Source: JBCAXA01 sp039183535 (GTDB lineage: Bacteria > Pseudomonadota > Gammaproteobacteria > Steroidobacterales > Woeseiaceae). Taken from it: a DNA stretch of 64,000 nt. The notes under the pieces were generated by a model, which had not been told where the DNA came from, made no database searches, and saw only the letters and a list, made by a program, of their open reading frames with translations. The DNA lies in contig JBCDBO010000008.1 in NCBI GenBank assembly GCA_039183535.1, positions 17,219 to 81,218 on the forward strand, read 5' to 3'. This document shows, in pieces, positions 8,449 through 15,654 of the stretch; within the stretch, counting starts at the first letter, position 1; each line of letters begins with the position of its first letter. The translations under genes were made by a program, and so were the position numbers.

Positions 8449-9225
8449 TTATTTCGCCAGCTCCTCCGGCCAGTCGGCGCTGGGAAGGCGCCGTTTTATT
8501 GCGGCCTCGAGCTCGCCAGCCGCGCGCTGATCGCCCAGTTCGCGGGCGGCCCGCCAGCATTCGGTTAAACGACCGGCGCTCGCCACCTCGGTGTCACATG
8601 GGCCGTTGCTGAGTGATGCGAAATCGACTTCGCGTAACAAAGCCGCTAGCGCTGGATCCGGTGGAGCTTTCAATCGAGCAGCGTGCATTGCCGGCGCATC
8701 GAGCGCGTCGCTGAATGCTCCACGGTCGATATCGGCTTCGCGCTCGCGCGCCGCTTCATTGAGTTGCTGCACGGCGCCGCTGCGCTCAACGGCGCTGTCG
8801 AGTCGAAGTTGCTGTGGCGTTGGCCGCGCGTCGTTCGCACCCCGCAGATCGTCAGCCGTAATTTCCTGGCGGACAGCCACAGTGTTACTCGCGCGCTGCA
8901 CGGTCGCTGCTGGAGCGATACTCTCGTCGGCGTCGGTCGACTCGGTTGCGACCGATTCGGTCCGTGGCTCGGGCGCGCTTGCAATGAGCGCAGTCTCATC
9001 ATTTAGCAGGGTGCGTCCGACACCGACAGCGACAACAACGCTCGCGGCCATTGCCAACGCAGGGCGCCAACGCGACGCCGTCGGTTGGCGCGCGGTGGCG
9101 TACCGCAACACCGATTCATCGAGTTCGGGCGGCGTCGTTTCGGTCGAGATACGCCGATACAAGGCCGACAAATCTGGATCGCGGCCGTCGTTATCGACGC
9201 CTTGGTACGGTGTTTGTTCGCTCAT
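8449..9225 (-). CDS. Putative anti-sigma factor (single-pass membrane protein)
   Basis: A 258-aa protein with a short cytoplasmic N-terminus, one hydrophobic segment at about 55-72 (ALAMAASVVVAVGVG) and a long, charged, Ala-rich C-terminal part predicted to be periplasmic. No enzyme motif is seen. Its start overlaps the stop of the ECF sigma gene by 4 bp, the usual arrangement of a sigma factor with its membrane anti-sigma. The role is therefore inferred mainly from position and topology. No zinc-binding HxxxCxxC anti-sigma motif is visible in the N-terminal part. The C-terminal region (about 190-258) has two cysteines that could sense envelope redox state, which is speculative. Confidence 0.6.
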   Translation of the reverse strand: MSEQTPYQGVDNDGRDPDLSALYRRISTETTPPELDESVLRYATARQPTASRWRPALAMAASVVVAVGVGRTLLNDETALIASAPEPRTESVATESTDADESIAPAATVQRASNTVAVRQEITADDLRGANDARPTPQQLRLDSAVERSGAVQQLNEAAREREADIDRGAFSDALDAPAMHAARLKAPPDPALAALLREVDFASLSNGPCDTEVASAGRLTECWRAARELGDQRAAGELEAAIKRRLPSADWPEELAK

Positions 9226-9860
9226 AAGTCCCCCGGCGCCAGTTCGGCGGCGAGCCGATCTTTTAATTTTCGCACGGCATAGCGTATTCGGCTTTTGGCT
9301 GTTTCGCGGTTAACGCCGGTCGCGCTGGCCACGGCATCGATACTGAGACCGGCTTCCTCATGCAGCAACCAGGCATCGCGTTGCTCGATTGGCAACGCGA
9401 GCAGCGCCGCTTGGAGGCGCTGGCGCAGCGCGGCATCGTCGCTGATACGTTCAGGTTGTTTGTCTGGGTCCGCCGCTGGTTCTGCCAGCAGCGTCTCCTC
9501 GCGATGGCGGTGTCGCCGCACCCGATCGATAAATGCGTTGTGGGCGATTCGGAATAAGTAGGTGCGAAATTGTGCGCTCGCTTGATAGCGACGCCGCGCA
9601 TCGATCAACTTGGTCCACGCCTCTTGCGCCAATTCCTCGGCTGTTGCTGGGTTGCCGGACAAGCGCACGAGATACCGAAACACGGCATCGTTGTGGCGAC
9701 GGTATAACGGTTCAAACGCGCCGGCGTCGCCATCGGCATAACGCTGCATCAATTCGGTGTCGTCGGCGGCCGCCATCGGTCGAGCATAGGCGAGACGCCC
9801 ATCTGCGGCCAAAGCGCTGTCGCCGGATGGCGTTTCGGTCATTGCGACGCTGATATCCAT
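9222..9860 (-). CDS. RNA polymerase sigma factor, ECF family
   Basis: A group 4 sigma factor. Region 2 is clear (DAGAFEPLYRRHNDAVFRYL through FRTYLFRIAHNAFIDRVRRH), followed by a linker and region 4 with its helix-turn-helix (LPIEQRDAWLLHEEAGLS, then GVNRETAKSRIRYAVRKL). The frame is open to 9887 (GTG). ATGs at 9860, 9842 and 9776 are all possible and none has a convincing Shine-Dalgarno; the conserved part begins near the 9776 start, so the true protein may be shorter. Translation is coupled to the putative anti-sigma gene. The 5' side faces the ytr-like operon across 146-173 bp. The target promoters cannot be read from the sequence. Confidence 0.88.
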   Translation of the reverse strand: MDISVAMTETPSGDSALAADGRLAYARPMAAADDTELMQRYADGDAGAFEPLYRRHNDAVFRYLVRLSGNPATAEELAQEAWTKLIDARRRYQASAQFRTYLFRIAHNAFIDRVRRHRHREETLLAEPAADPDKQPERISDDAALRQRLQAALLALPIEQRDAWLLHEEAGLSIDAVASATGVNRETAKSRIRYAVRKLKDRLAAELAPGDL

Positions 9861-9957
9861 GATGTGCACGATTCGGTAAACGCACACCGTGACAGGGTGG
9901 GGTTACATAGTCGTTATGTTAAATCTAAAAGGTTTGCTGCTTTTTTTGCGTCGATGC

Positions 9958-9985
9958 TTGCAATCAGGCAATTTGGTGTTATAGT
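9958..9985 (+). promoter_or_regulatory. Sigma70-type promoter of the GntR/ABC operon
   Basis: A TTGCAA (-35, 9958-9963) and a TATAGT (-10, 9980-9985) are separated by 16 bp and precede the first gene at 10034 by a leader of about 40 nt. A near-perfect palindrome overlaps the -10 box, which supports the assignment. Confidence 0.6.
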
Positions 9986-9997
9986 TGACTACAACAC
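9976..9997. promoter_or_regulatory. Operator candidate for the YtrA-type repressor
   Basis: A 22-bp palindrome with arms GTGTT-n-TAGT and ACTA-n-AACAC around a 2-bp centre; 18 of 22 positions are symmetric. It covers the -10 box and the expected transcription start of the promoter at 9958-9985. GntR regulators of the YtrA subfamily bind long symmetric sites of this kind in front of their own ABC-transporter operons, and such a regulator is encoded in this operon (10400-10777). Autorepression is therefore the simplest reading. The site itself is seen directly; the protein-site pairing is inferred. Confidence 0.65.
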
Positions 9998-10033
9998 TAC
10001 TTCACGGTAACCCCGAACAGAGGCGGGACCATC

Positions 10034-10369
10034 ATGGCAACCTTCAAGGCATTAAACGACACGTTGTACCCGGCAGCCCTCGCTGGGCTTTTATTGGTCG
10101 CGTTTACGGCCAGCCACACCAGCGCTCCAGCCGAGAGCGCACTCAATGGAACGACGCCGTTCGGCGCCGATGGGCTTGAATACGTTATTCAGCATGCGTC
10201 CACCGGTGATCGCACGGTGATCGATCTGCGCCAAATCGCTGCTGACGACGCAGCGCCAAGCCTGTCGCCAGTGAGCTTCGACGTTGTCGTTGACGAAATT
10301 GCGGAGCATGCCGGTGAGCATGCTATTCGCGTTTTGCTGTCGACGTCTGAGGCCGCTACCACGCTGTAG
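10034..10369 (+). CDS. Small membrane-anchored protein of unknown function
   Basis: A 111-aa protein that I do not recognise. A hydrophobic segment at about 13-26 (YPAALAGLLLVAFTASH) could be an uncleaved anchor or a signal peptide; the rest is polar and acidic. A good Shine-Dalgarno (GAGGCGGG) precedes the ATG. It is the first gene after the operator/promoter at 9958-9997 and is followed 30 bp later by the GntR regulator gene, so it should be co-regulated with the ABC transporter. An accessory role is possible but unsupported by any motif. Confidence 0.6.
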   Translation: MATFKALNDTLYPAALAGLLLVAFTASHTSAPAESALNGTTPFGADGLEYVIQHASTGDRTVIDLRQIAADDAAPSLSPVSFDVVVDEIAEHAGEHAIRVLLSTSEAATTL

Positions 10370-10399
10370 GGGCGTCGGTTGTTGGTCACCGCCGCTGCA

Positions 10400-10777
10400 A
10401 TGAGCGATTCGTGGAACGATAGCCAGCCGATTTATCGGCAGCTGCGCGACCGCGTTGTTGCGATGATCCTCGAGGGCGTGCTCGGCGATGGTGATGTCTT
10501 ACCAAGCGTGCGCAACGTCGCACAAGAATATCGACTCAATCCGCTAACGGTATTGAAAGGCTACCAAGAGCTCGTCGACGAGGGATTGGTAGAAAAGAAA
10601 CGCGGTCGGGGCATGTTCGTCATTGACGGTGCGCGATCGCGCTTGCTGAAAGACGAGCGGCAACGCTTCGTCGACGACGAATGGCCGCGAATTCACGCGA
10701 CGATAGAGCGCCTCGGCCTCGATCTGACCGATCTGTTGGCTAGCGGCGGTAATAACGACGAGGGAGAAAGTGAGTGA
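10400..10777 (+). CDS. GntR-family transcriptional regulator, YtrA subfamily
   Basis: A 125-aa protein with an N-terminal winged helix-turn-helix (PIYRQLRDRVVAMILEG, LPSVRNVAQEYRLNPLTVLKGY, KKRGRGMFV) and only a short helical tail. The absence of a large ligand-binding domain is the mark of the YtrA subfamily. The TTG at 10379 would also be in frame, but ATG 10400 is preferred because it fits the usual N-terminus of the family. The stop overlaps the GTG start of the ATP-binding protein by 4 bp. Likely role: repressor of this operon through the palindrome at 9976-9997. Confidence 0.88.
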   Translation: MSDSWNDSQPIYRQLRDRVVAMILEGVLGDGDVLPSVRNVAQEYRLNPLTVLKGYQELVDEGLVEKKRGRGMFVIDGARSRLLKDERQRFVDDEWPRIHATIERLGLDLTDLLASGGNNDEGESE

Positions 10778-11631
10778 GTTCGCTAATCGAGGCTAGCGGC
10801 CTAAGTAAGTCGTATGGATCAACGCGAGCGGTCGATAACGTCAGTTTCGATGTCCAACGCGGGCGAATCCTTGGACTGATCGGCCCCAACGGTGCGGGTA
10901 AAACGACGCTTTTAAACGCGGTTCTTGGCCTAACGTCATTCAGTGGCGACCTCAGCGTATTAGGGCTCGATCCGTTCAAGCAACGTAAGTCGTTAATGCA
11001 GCGCATCGCCTACGTCTCCGATGTTGCTGTACTACCGAAGTGGATAACGGCGGCGCGGTTGTTCGACTATGTCGCAACGATGCATTCCGGATTCGACCGG
11101 GCTCAGGCCGAAAAATTGCTCGCCGATACGAAAGTGAAACCGGGCGCTAAGGTCGGTTCGTTGTCGAAAGGCATGATCGTGCAGTTGCACCTCGCCATCA
11201 TCATGTCGATCAACGCTGAATTGTTGATCCTTGATGAACCCACCCTCGGCCTCGACATACTGTTTCGCAAAGACTTCTACTCCCGCTTATTAGGCGACTA
11301 CTACGATGGCGAGAAAACCATCATCGTGACCACGCACCAAGTCGACGAGCTCGAACACATTTTGACCGACGTCATGTTCATCGACGATGGTCGGATTGCG
11401 CTCGATGCGACGATCGAGTCGATCGAAAATCGTTACGTTGAGCTGATGACCAGCGGTGAGTACGCAGACGCAGCCAACAAGCTAGGACCGGTGTCCGTAC
11501 GAAAAGGGTTTGGTAAGCAAATCATGTTGTTTGATGGCATCGAGCGTGACCAGTTGCGTGAGTTTGGTGAGACGCGCAAGCCATCGATCTCCGATTTGTT
11601 CGTCGCGATATTGCGAGGTGACACGGCATGA
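10774..11631 (+). CDS. ABC transporter ATP-binding protein (YtrB-like)
   Basis: A 285-aa nucleotide-binding subunit: Walker A GPNGAGKTT at 37-45, a variant signature LSKGM at 130-134 in place of LSGGQ, Walker B LLILDEP at 150-156, and the switch histidine in TTHQ. The last 70 or so residues form a non-conserved C-terminal tail. It starts with GTG overlapping the regulator stop and ends overlapping the permease start (ATGA). The substrate is unknown; YtrA-linked ABC systems in other bacteria respond to cell-wall or membrane-active compounds, which is knowledge of the family rather than evidence here. Confidence 0.9.
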   Translation: MSSLIEASGLSKSYGSTRAVDNVSFDVQRGRILGLIGPNGAGKTTLLNAVLGLTSFSGDLSVLGLDPFKQRKSLMQRIAYVSDVAVLPKWITAARLFDYVATMHSGFDRAQAEKLLADTKVKPGAKVGSLSKGMIVQLHLAIIMSINAELLILDEPTLGLDILFRKDFYSRLLGDYYDGEKTIIVTTHQVDELEHILTDVMFIDDGRIALDATIESIENRYVELMTSGEYADAANKLGPVSVRKGFGKQIMLFDGIERDQLREFGETRKPSISDLFVAILRGDTA

Positions 11632-12545
11632 TTGCGCGCTTCCCAATGTTGGTTCGGCGCGAGTTCTGGGAGCACCGATCCTTGATCGTCGCACCGCTCG
11701 TCGTCGCCGGTTTAATTCTGCTCGGTGCGCTTATTCCCTTGGTCTTTGGTTTAGCGCAAGAGGGTTTAGGCGCCAAAGGCATGGTCGCTTGGCTAAATTT
11801 CGTCCCGAGTGGCGGTACGTCGACCGGTATCAACGGCTTGCTGCTCGCACCGTTTGGCTTCATGAACCTGGTGCTGTTTTTTACCGTGTTTTTCTACTGT
11901 CTCGATGCGCTGTACGCCGAGCGCAAAGACCGGAGCGTCCTTTTTTGGCGTTCATTACCGGTCACCGATACCGAGACCGTGATCGCTAAGTTTCTGACCG
12001 CGTCGGTCGCCGCGCCGATCGTTGTGTTTGTGGTACTGAGCGTGTTGCAAGTGGCCTTTCTCATCGTGGCCACGTTGGTCGTTTGGATGGGCGACGGCGA
12101 CGCCGGTCGATTGATCTGGGCGCCGCTGCAGATCGGTCAAGTCATTACGCTGTCCGCATACTTATTATTTGCCGGCAGCGTTTTGCTACTGCCGTTTGTC
12201 GGGTGGTTCTTGCTGTGTTCGGCCTTTGTGCGCAAAACCCCGTTTCTATGGGCTGTGTTGCCGTTCGTGTTGATCCCCTTACTCGAAGGTCTGATCTTTC
12301 GCTCGCAGCATTTCATCGAGATCGTCTACGGGCACTTTCCGCGCGCCTACGCGTCATCGATTACCGTCGACACCGACATGTTGCCGAACGAGGATGAGCC
12401 GTTCCGCGGTATCGATCTCACCGGACTCATCGATTTCGGTGGTTTGTTGAGCTCCGTCTCTACCTGGGGCGGCATCGTCGTCGCGGTCGCGTTTGGGGCG
12501 GCCGCCGTCTACGTCCGCCGTTACCGAACTGAAGCCGACTCCTAA
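11628..12545 (+). CDS. ABC transporter permease (ABC-2-like)
   Basis: A 305-aa protein with about six hydrophobic helices (for example LIVAPLVVAGLILLGALIPL near the N-terminus, then helices near 80-95, 120-150, 175-200, 205-225 and 285-300) and the N-terminal LVRREFWEHR segment common in ABC-2 permeases. The translational overlap with the ATPase gene indicates one transporter. The gene is followed at once by an intrinsic terminator (12553-12591), which closes the operon. Confidence 0.87.
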   Translation: MIARFPMLVRREFWEHRSLIVAPLVVAGLILLGALIPLVFGLAQEGLGAKGMVAWLNFVPSGGTSTGINGLLLAPFGFMNLVLFFTVFFYCLDALYAERKDRSVLFWRSLPVTDTETVIAKFLTASVAAPIVVFVVLSVLQVAFLIVATLVVWMGDGDAGRLIWAPLQIGQVITLSAYLLFAGSVLLLPFVGWFLLCSAFVRKTPFLWAVLPFVLIPLLEGLIFRSQHFIEIVYGHFPRAYASSITVDTDMLPNEDEPFRGIDLTGLIDFGGLLSSVSTWGGIVVAVAFGAAAVYVRRYRTEADS

Positions 12546-12548
12546 GGG

Positions 12549-13598
12549 CTAACGATCTCGCGTCGGCGCCGGCGTGAGATCGTGTTTTTTTAAGAGGTTC
12601 CTGAGTTGGTGATAATTCAGGCCCAGCAGTTCGGCCGCCACTTTTTGTTTGTGATTGGCGCGCTCCATAGCTGCGCCGACCATCCGGCGCTCATAGCTTG
12701 CCACCTCCGCCTTAAAATCAACCGGTAAGGATCGCTCGACCGCGCTACGGCTAGTCGTGCGCGTCGGCGGTTCGCTGCTGTCTTCGGTCGCGACGATGTC
12801 TGGCGATCGCAATCGGTACGGCGATGCGAACGGGTCAAATACGATTCGAGTGATGCGCTCTTCGGCATCTTCCAACCGATACACCGAGCGTTCGACCGCG
12901 TTTTTCAGCTCCCGCACATTGCCCGGCCAGCGATGGCGAAGCAGGGTCGATGCCGCGCGCGCCGTAAAGCCGGCGAACAACGGATAGTGCAGCTCCGCCG
13001 CCATCGCGACGCCGAAGGCGTGGGCGAGCGGCAGTATGTCTTCGACCCGGGCGCGCAGCGGCGGGATCGTAATGACATCAAAGGCCAAGCGGTCGAGAAG
13101 ATCGGCGCGAAACCGCCCTGCGCTGGTTAACGCCTCAAGATCGACATTCGTACTGGCGACGATGCGCACATCGACGCTCAGCGTTTCGGTGCCGCCGACT
13201 CGCTCAAACTCGCCGTACTCGATGACCCGCAGGATCTTCTCCTGCATCCGCAGCGACGTCGTGCCGAGTTCGTCGAGAATCAGCGTGCCACCATCGGCGC
13301 GTTAAAAATGCCCGCGATGCTGGCGCGCTGCCCCGGTAAAGGCGCCGGCCTCGTGGCCGAACAGCTCCGATTCGAGGATTGACTCGGTCAGTGCGGCGCA
13401 GTTGACCTTGACCAAGGTCTGTTCCCAACGCGGCGACAAGAAGTGCAGCCGTGAGGCGATAAGCTCTTTGCCGGTGCCACGCTCGCCGACGACCAAAACC
13501 GGCTTCGCGACCTGGGCGGCGCGTGAGACGTGCTCCAGCGTTTCGAGAAACGCCGGTGCTTCGCCCACGATAGTTGGTAGTCCGACTCGATCTGCCAT
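12549..13598 (-). pseudogene. pspF: pspF, psp operon sigma54 activator interrupted by an in-frame TAA
   Basis: The two halves align end to end with PspF, the bacterial enhancer-binding protein that activates pspA. Codons 1-98 (13598 to 13305) carry GERGTGKEL (Walker A) and the sigma54-contacting GAFTGA. Then comes TAA at 13304-13302, and the same frame continues with RADGGTLILDEL (Walker B), FRADLLDRLAFD, WPGNVRELKN and the C-terminal Fis-type helix-turn-helix (ELLGLNYHQLRNLLKKH). No frameshift is needed: the 18 codons between the stop and the ATG at 13247 are all open. PspF of E. coli has a glutamate at this point (GRFERADGG), so one change, GAA to TAA, explains the break. Full length would be 349 codons. 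The 232-aa distal part lacks Walker A and GAFTGA and should not work alone. Readthrough or a base-calling error are alternatives. Confidence 0.85.
12553..12591 (+). terminator. Intrinsic terminator of the ABC operon, lying inside the pspF 3' end
   Basis: CGATCTC at 12553-12559 pairs with GAGATCG at 12576-12582, and the stem can be extended inward to about 12 pairs with two G-U pairs. It is followed by TG and seven T residues (12585-12591). It starts 8 bp after the permease stop. The same bases encode the last dozen or so codons of the convergent pspF. Confidence 0.75.
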
Positions 13599-13692
13599 AT
13601 AAATAAAATCTCATAAAATAAGAAAAAATACTAAAAGTTAATAAAAGATTACTCATTATTGTGATTGGCGCCTGCGCGCGAATTAGGAAAAA

Positions 13693-13710
13693 GTCAATGA
13701 AATCAATGAC
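13693..13710. promoter_or_regulatory. Possible PspF upstream activating site
   Basis: An imperfect palindrome starting GTCA and ending TGAC, containing a direct repeat TCAATGA. It lies about 20 bp upstream of the sigma54 promoter of pspA in an AT-rich stretch of about 90 bp (from about 13600) that could also bind IHF. The distance is shorter than the usual 80-150 bp for enhancer sites, so other sites further upstream may matter more. Confidence 0.3.
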
Positions 13711-13730
13711 AAATACTTCTTGATCGAAAT

Positions 13731-13746
13731 TGGCACGGAACCTGCT
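13731..13746 (+). promoter_or_regulatory. Sigma54 (-24/-12) promoter of the psp operon
   Basis: TGGCAC-N5-CTGCT has the exact GG-N10-GC spacing and a near-consensus -24 element. It ends 38 bp before the pspA ATG. The pspA operon is sigma54-dependent wherever PspF is present, so the function is secure. Confidence 0.85.
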
Positions 13747-13784
13747 CTATATCCATTGAACGATTTCTTGATGAGGAACCTGCT

Positions 13785-14462
13785 ATGGGCATCTTTTCGC
13801 GCTTTAGCGACATCGTTAACTCGAATATCAATGCGATTCTCGATAAGGCCGAGGATCCGGAAAAAATCGTCCGTCTCATGATTCAGGAGATGGAGGACAC
13901 GTTGGTTGAAGTGCGCACGGCTGCGGCACGTTCGATCGCCGACAAAAAAGAGCTGAATCGAAAATTGACCGCGCTCGAGGATGAGCAGCACGGTTGGGAG
14001 AAAAAAGCCGAGCTCGCGCTGACCAAGGGCCGCGATGATCTTGCCAAAGCGGCGTTGGTCGAAAAAAGCCACGTCGTCAAAGCGGCCGAAGCGTTGCGCG
14101 CCGACTATGCGGCTGTCGATGAGGGCTTATCGAAGCTCAATGAGGACATCACGCGGCTGGAGACGAAACTCGCCGATGCGAAGAGCCGTCAGAAAGCGTT
14201 GATCACCCGGCACAAGACCGCCACGAACCGCCTCGCGGCGCGACGCAAGTTGCACGATTACGCAATCGACGATGCGCTGGTCCGCTTTGAGCAATACGAG
14301 CGGCGCATGGACGATGTCGAAGGCCGCATCGAGGCGTACGATCTTGGGTTGCCGAAAGACTTAAACCACGAGTTTGCGTCACTAGAGGCGGAAGAGGCGA
14401 TCAACGCCGAGCTCGACGAGTTAAAGCGCCGGGCCGCCGGTAACAACGATCAGAACGCGTAA
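13785..14462 (+). CDS. pspA: Phage shock protein A
   Basis: A 225-aa peripheral inner-membrane protein of the PspA/ESCRT-III superfamily, which coats and stabilises damaged membrane and, in enterobacteria, inhibits PspF. The N-terminal amphipathic segment MGIFSRFSDIVNSNINAILDKAEDPEKI is followed by nearly continuous helical coiled coil (heptads through residues 25-215). Length matches E. coli PspA (222 aa). Expression should depend on the sigma54 promoter at 13731 and on PspF, whose gene next door is broken. Confidence 0.97.
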   Translation: MGIFSRFSDIVNSNINAILDKAEDPEKIVRLMIQEMEDTLVEVRTAAARSIADKKELNRKLTALEDEQHGWEKKAELALTKGRDDLAKAALVEKSHVVKAAEALRADYAAVDEGLSKLNEDITRLETKLADAKSRQKALITRHKTATNRLAARRKLHDYAIDDALVRFEQYERRMDDVEGRIEAYDLGLPKDLNHEFASLEAEEAINAELDELKRRAAGNNDQNA

Positions 14463-14480
14463 TCGTAGCGGCTGGCAGTC

Positions 14481-14708
14481 ATGAATAGCTTTTTAATGGT
14501 CATCGGCATTCTGATCATCTGTATCCCGATACCGTTGATGATTATTTTCCACTACACGACGCAGTGGAAGAAATTACGCGAGCTGTCAGACGCCGACGAG
14601 AAACTGATCAAAGATCTCTGGGATCACGCCCAACGCATGGAAGACCGGGTGCATACGCTAGAGACGATACTGGACGAGAAAGACACTACTTGGAGGAACG
14701 ACGGATGA
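14481..14708 (+). CDS. pspB: Phage shock protein B
   Basis: A 75-aa protein with one N-terminal membrane helix (FLMVIGILIICIPIPLMIIFHYT) and a cytoplasmic coiled-coil tail ending in LETILDEKDTTWR. It matches E. coli PspB (74 aa) in size and layout. PspB and PspC sense envelope stress and bind PspA. The stop overlaps the pspC start by 4 bp. Confidence 0.95.
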   Translation: MNSFLMVIGILIICIPIPLMIIFHYTTQWKKLRELSDADEKLIKDLWDHAQRMEDRVHTLETILDEKDTTWRNDG

Positions 14709-14989
14709 GCTGCGACTGTCACGAACACTTTGGTGGACGGTTACATGGTTTGTATCGGGACCGCGATAACGGCGTATTGTTTGGCGTCTGTGCCGGCATC
14801 GCCCATTACTTCGATGTACAGATACTCGCCGTGCGCTTGGTCGCCATCGCCAGTCTGTTGTTGTTCTTCGTCCCGACCGTACTGGTGTATTTCGTCGCGA
14901 CGCTACTGTTAAAGCAACGCTCGTTGGGGACGTGCCAGCGGTGTGATGAGCGCAGTTTCTGGCGCAGCGGGCGTGACTATCATGCGTAA
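14705..14989 (+). CDS. pspC: PspC-domain membrane protein (first copy)
   Basis: A 94-aa protein with the PspC signature RLHGLYRDRDNGVLFGVCAGIAHYF followed by a hydrophobic helix (LAVRLVAIASLLLFFVPTVLVYFVATLLL). An unusual cysteine- and histidine-containing start (SCDCHEHFGG) and a C-terminal pair of cysteines (CQRCDE) could bind metal. ATG 14705 is set by the overlap with the pspB stop; the frame is open further upstream inside pspB but that is not coding. E. coli PspC is longer (119 aa) with a leucine-zipper tail, which is missing here and present in the second copy. Confidence 0.9.
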   Translation: MSCDCHEHFGGRLHGLYRDRDNGVLFGVCAGIAHYFDVQILAVRLVAIASLLLFFVPTVLVYFVATLLLKQRSLGTCQRCDERSFWRSGRDYHA

Positions 14990-15383
14990 TCGCGATGACG
15001 ACTACGGACTGTCGGGCCGGCGTTTTTACCGCGATAAATCGCGTGCCTGGATCAGCGGTGTTTGTGCCGGTATCGCCGATTATTTCGGCTTCGGTGTTGG
15101 CGCGACGCGTATCGTTGCGATCGTCGCGCTCATGGTGTTTCCACCGATGGCACTGCTGGCCTATGTCGCGATGACATTCCTGGTACCGTCACGGCAGCGG
15201 CCAACGCCACAACGCGAAGATCCACGGAAGCGCGAATTCGAGCAAGCGGTAAGGGCTCGGCCGACCCGAACGTTGACGGATGTGCATCGCCGCTTCCAAC
15301 AGCTCGACGCGCGATTAGCGACGCTCGAGCGTCACGTTACATCGTCACGGTACCGTTTGGACCGTGAGTTCGATCGGCTTTAA
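14982..15383 (+). CDS. PspC-domain membrane protein (second copy, long C-terminal tail)
   Basis: About 133 aa. Residues from about 13 repeat the PspC domain (RRFYRDKSRAWISGVCAGIADYFG plus a membrane helix around FPPMALLAYVAMTFLVPS), followed by a roughly 70-residue charged, helical tail ending in RFQQLDARLATLERHV, like the tail of E. coli PspC. ATG 14982 overlaps the stop of the first copy by 8 bp. ATG 14946 and GTG 14943 are in frame but lie deeper in the previous gene. It is probably the functional equivalent of PspC, with the shorter first copy a paralogue. Confidence 0.87.
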   Translation: MRNRDDDYGLSGRRFYRDKSRAWISGVCAGIADYFGFGVGATRIVAIVALMVFPPMALLAYVAMTFLVPSRQRPTPQREDPRKREFEQAVRARPTRTLTDVHRRFQQLDARLATLERHVTSSRYRLDREFDRL

Positions 15384-15410
15384 TTTTCACTTAGGGAGGG
15401 AGCGCACTAT

Positions 15411-15650
15411 ATGCAGTCATCGCAAATAATGGTCGTTGCGATCATCGCAATCATCTTCGGTTCGCTCGCGTTGCGCGATTACTGGAAGCACCAGGCGCGT
15501 CAACAGCGTTCTAAAGAGAGCTCGACCGATACCGAAAATGTCGATGAGCTCAACGCCCGTATTGATTTACTGGAGGAGCGCGTCAAAACGCTCGAGAAGA
15601 TCGTCACCGACCCGCGTGACAGTCTCGCGCGGCAGATCAATAATTTGTAG
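15411..15650 (+). CDS. Small PspB-like membrane/coiled-coil protein
   Basis: A 79-aa protein with one N-terminal membrane helix (MVVAIIAIIFGSLAL) and a coiled-coil tail containing ARIDLLEERVKTLEKIVTD, the same plan as PspB and ending in a similar motif. A strong Shine-Dalgarno (GGGAGGGAG) precedes it. As the last gene of the psp run it is probably a PspB paralogue, giving the locus two PspB-like and two PspC-like proteins. It could also be a PspD-like accessory protein, but PspD has no such coiled coil. Confidence 0.72.
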   Translation: MQSSQIMVVAIIAIIFGSLALRDYWKHQARQQRSKESSTDTENVDELNARIDLLEERVKTLEKIVTDPRDSLARQINNL

Positions 15651-15654
15651 CACG

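Noticed and set aside
12549..13656. Two separate genes in place of pspF (98 aa and 232 aa, or a 150-aa frame shifted against it)
   Set aside because: Both fragments are in the same frame and align consecutively with PspF. The 150-aa frame (13204-13656) is a shadow of the same region in another frame.
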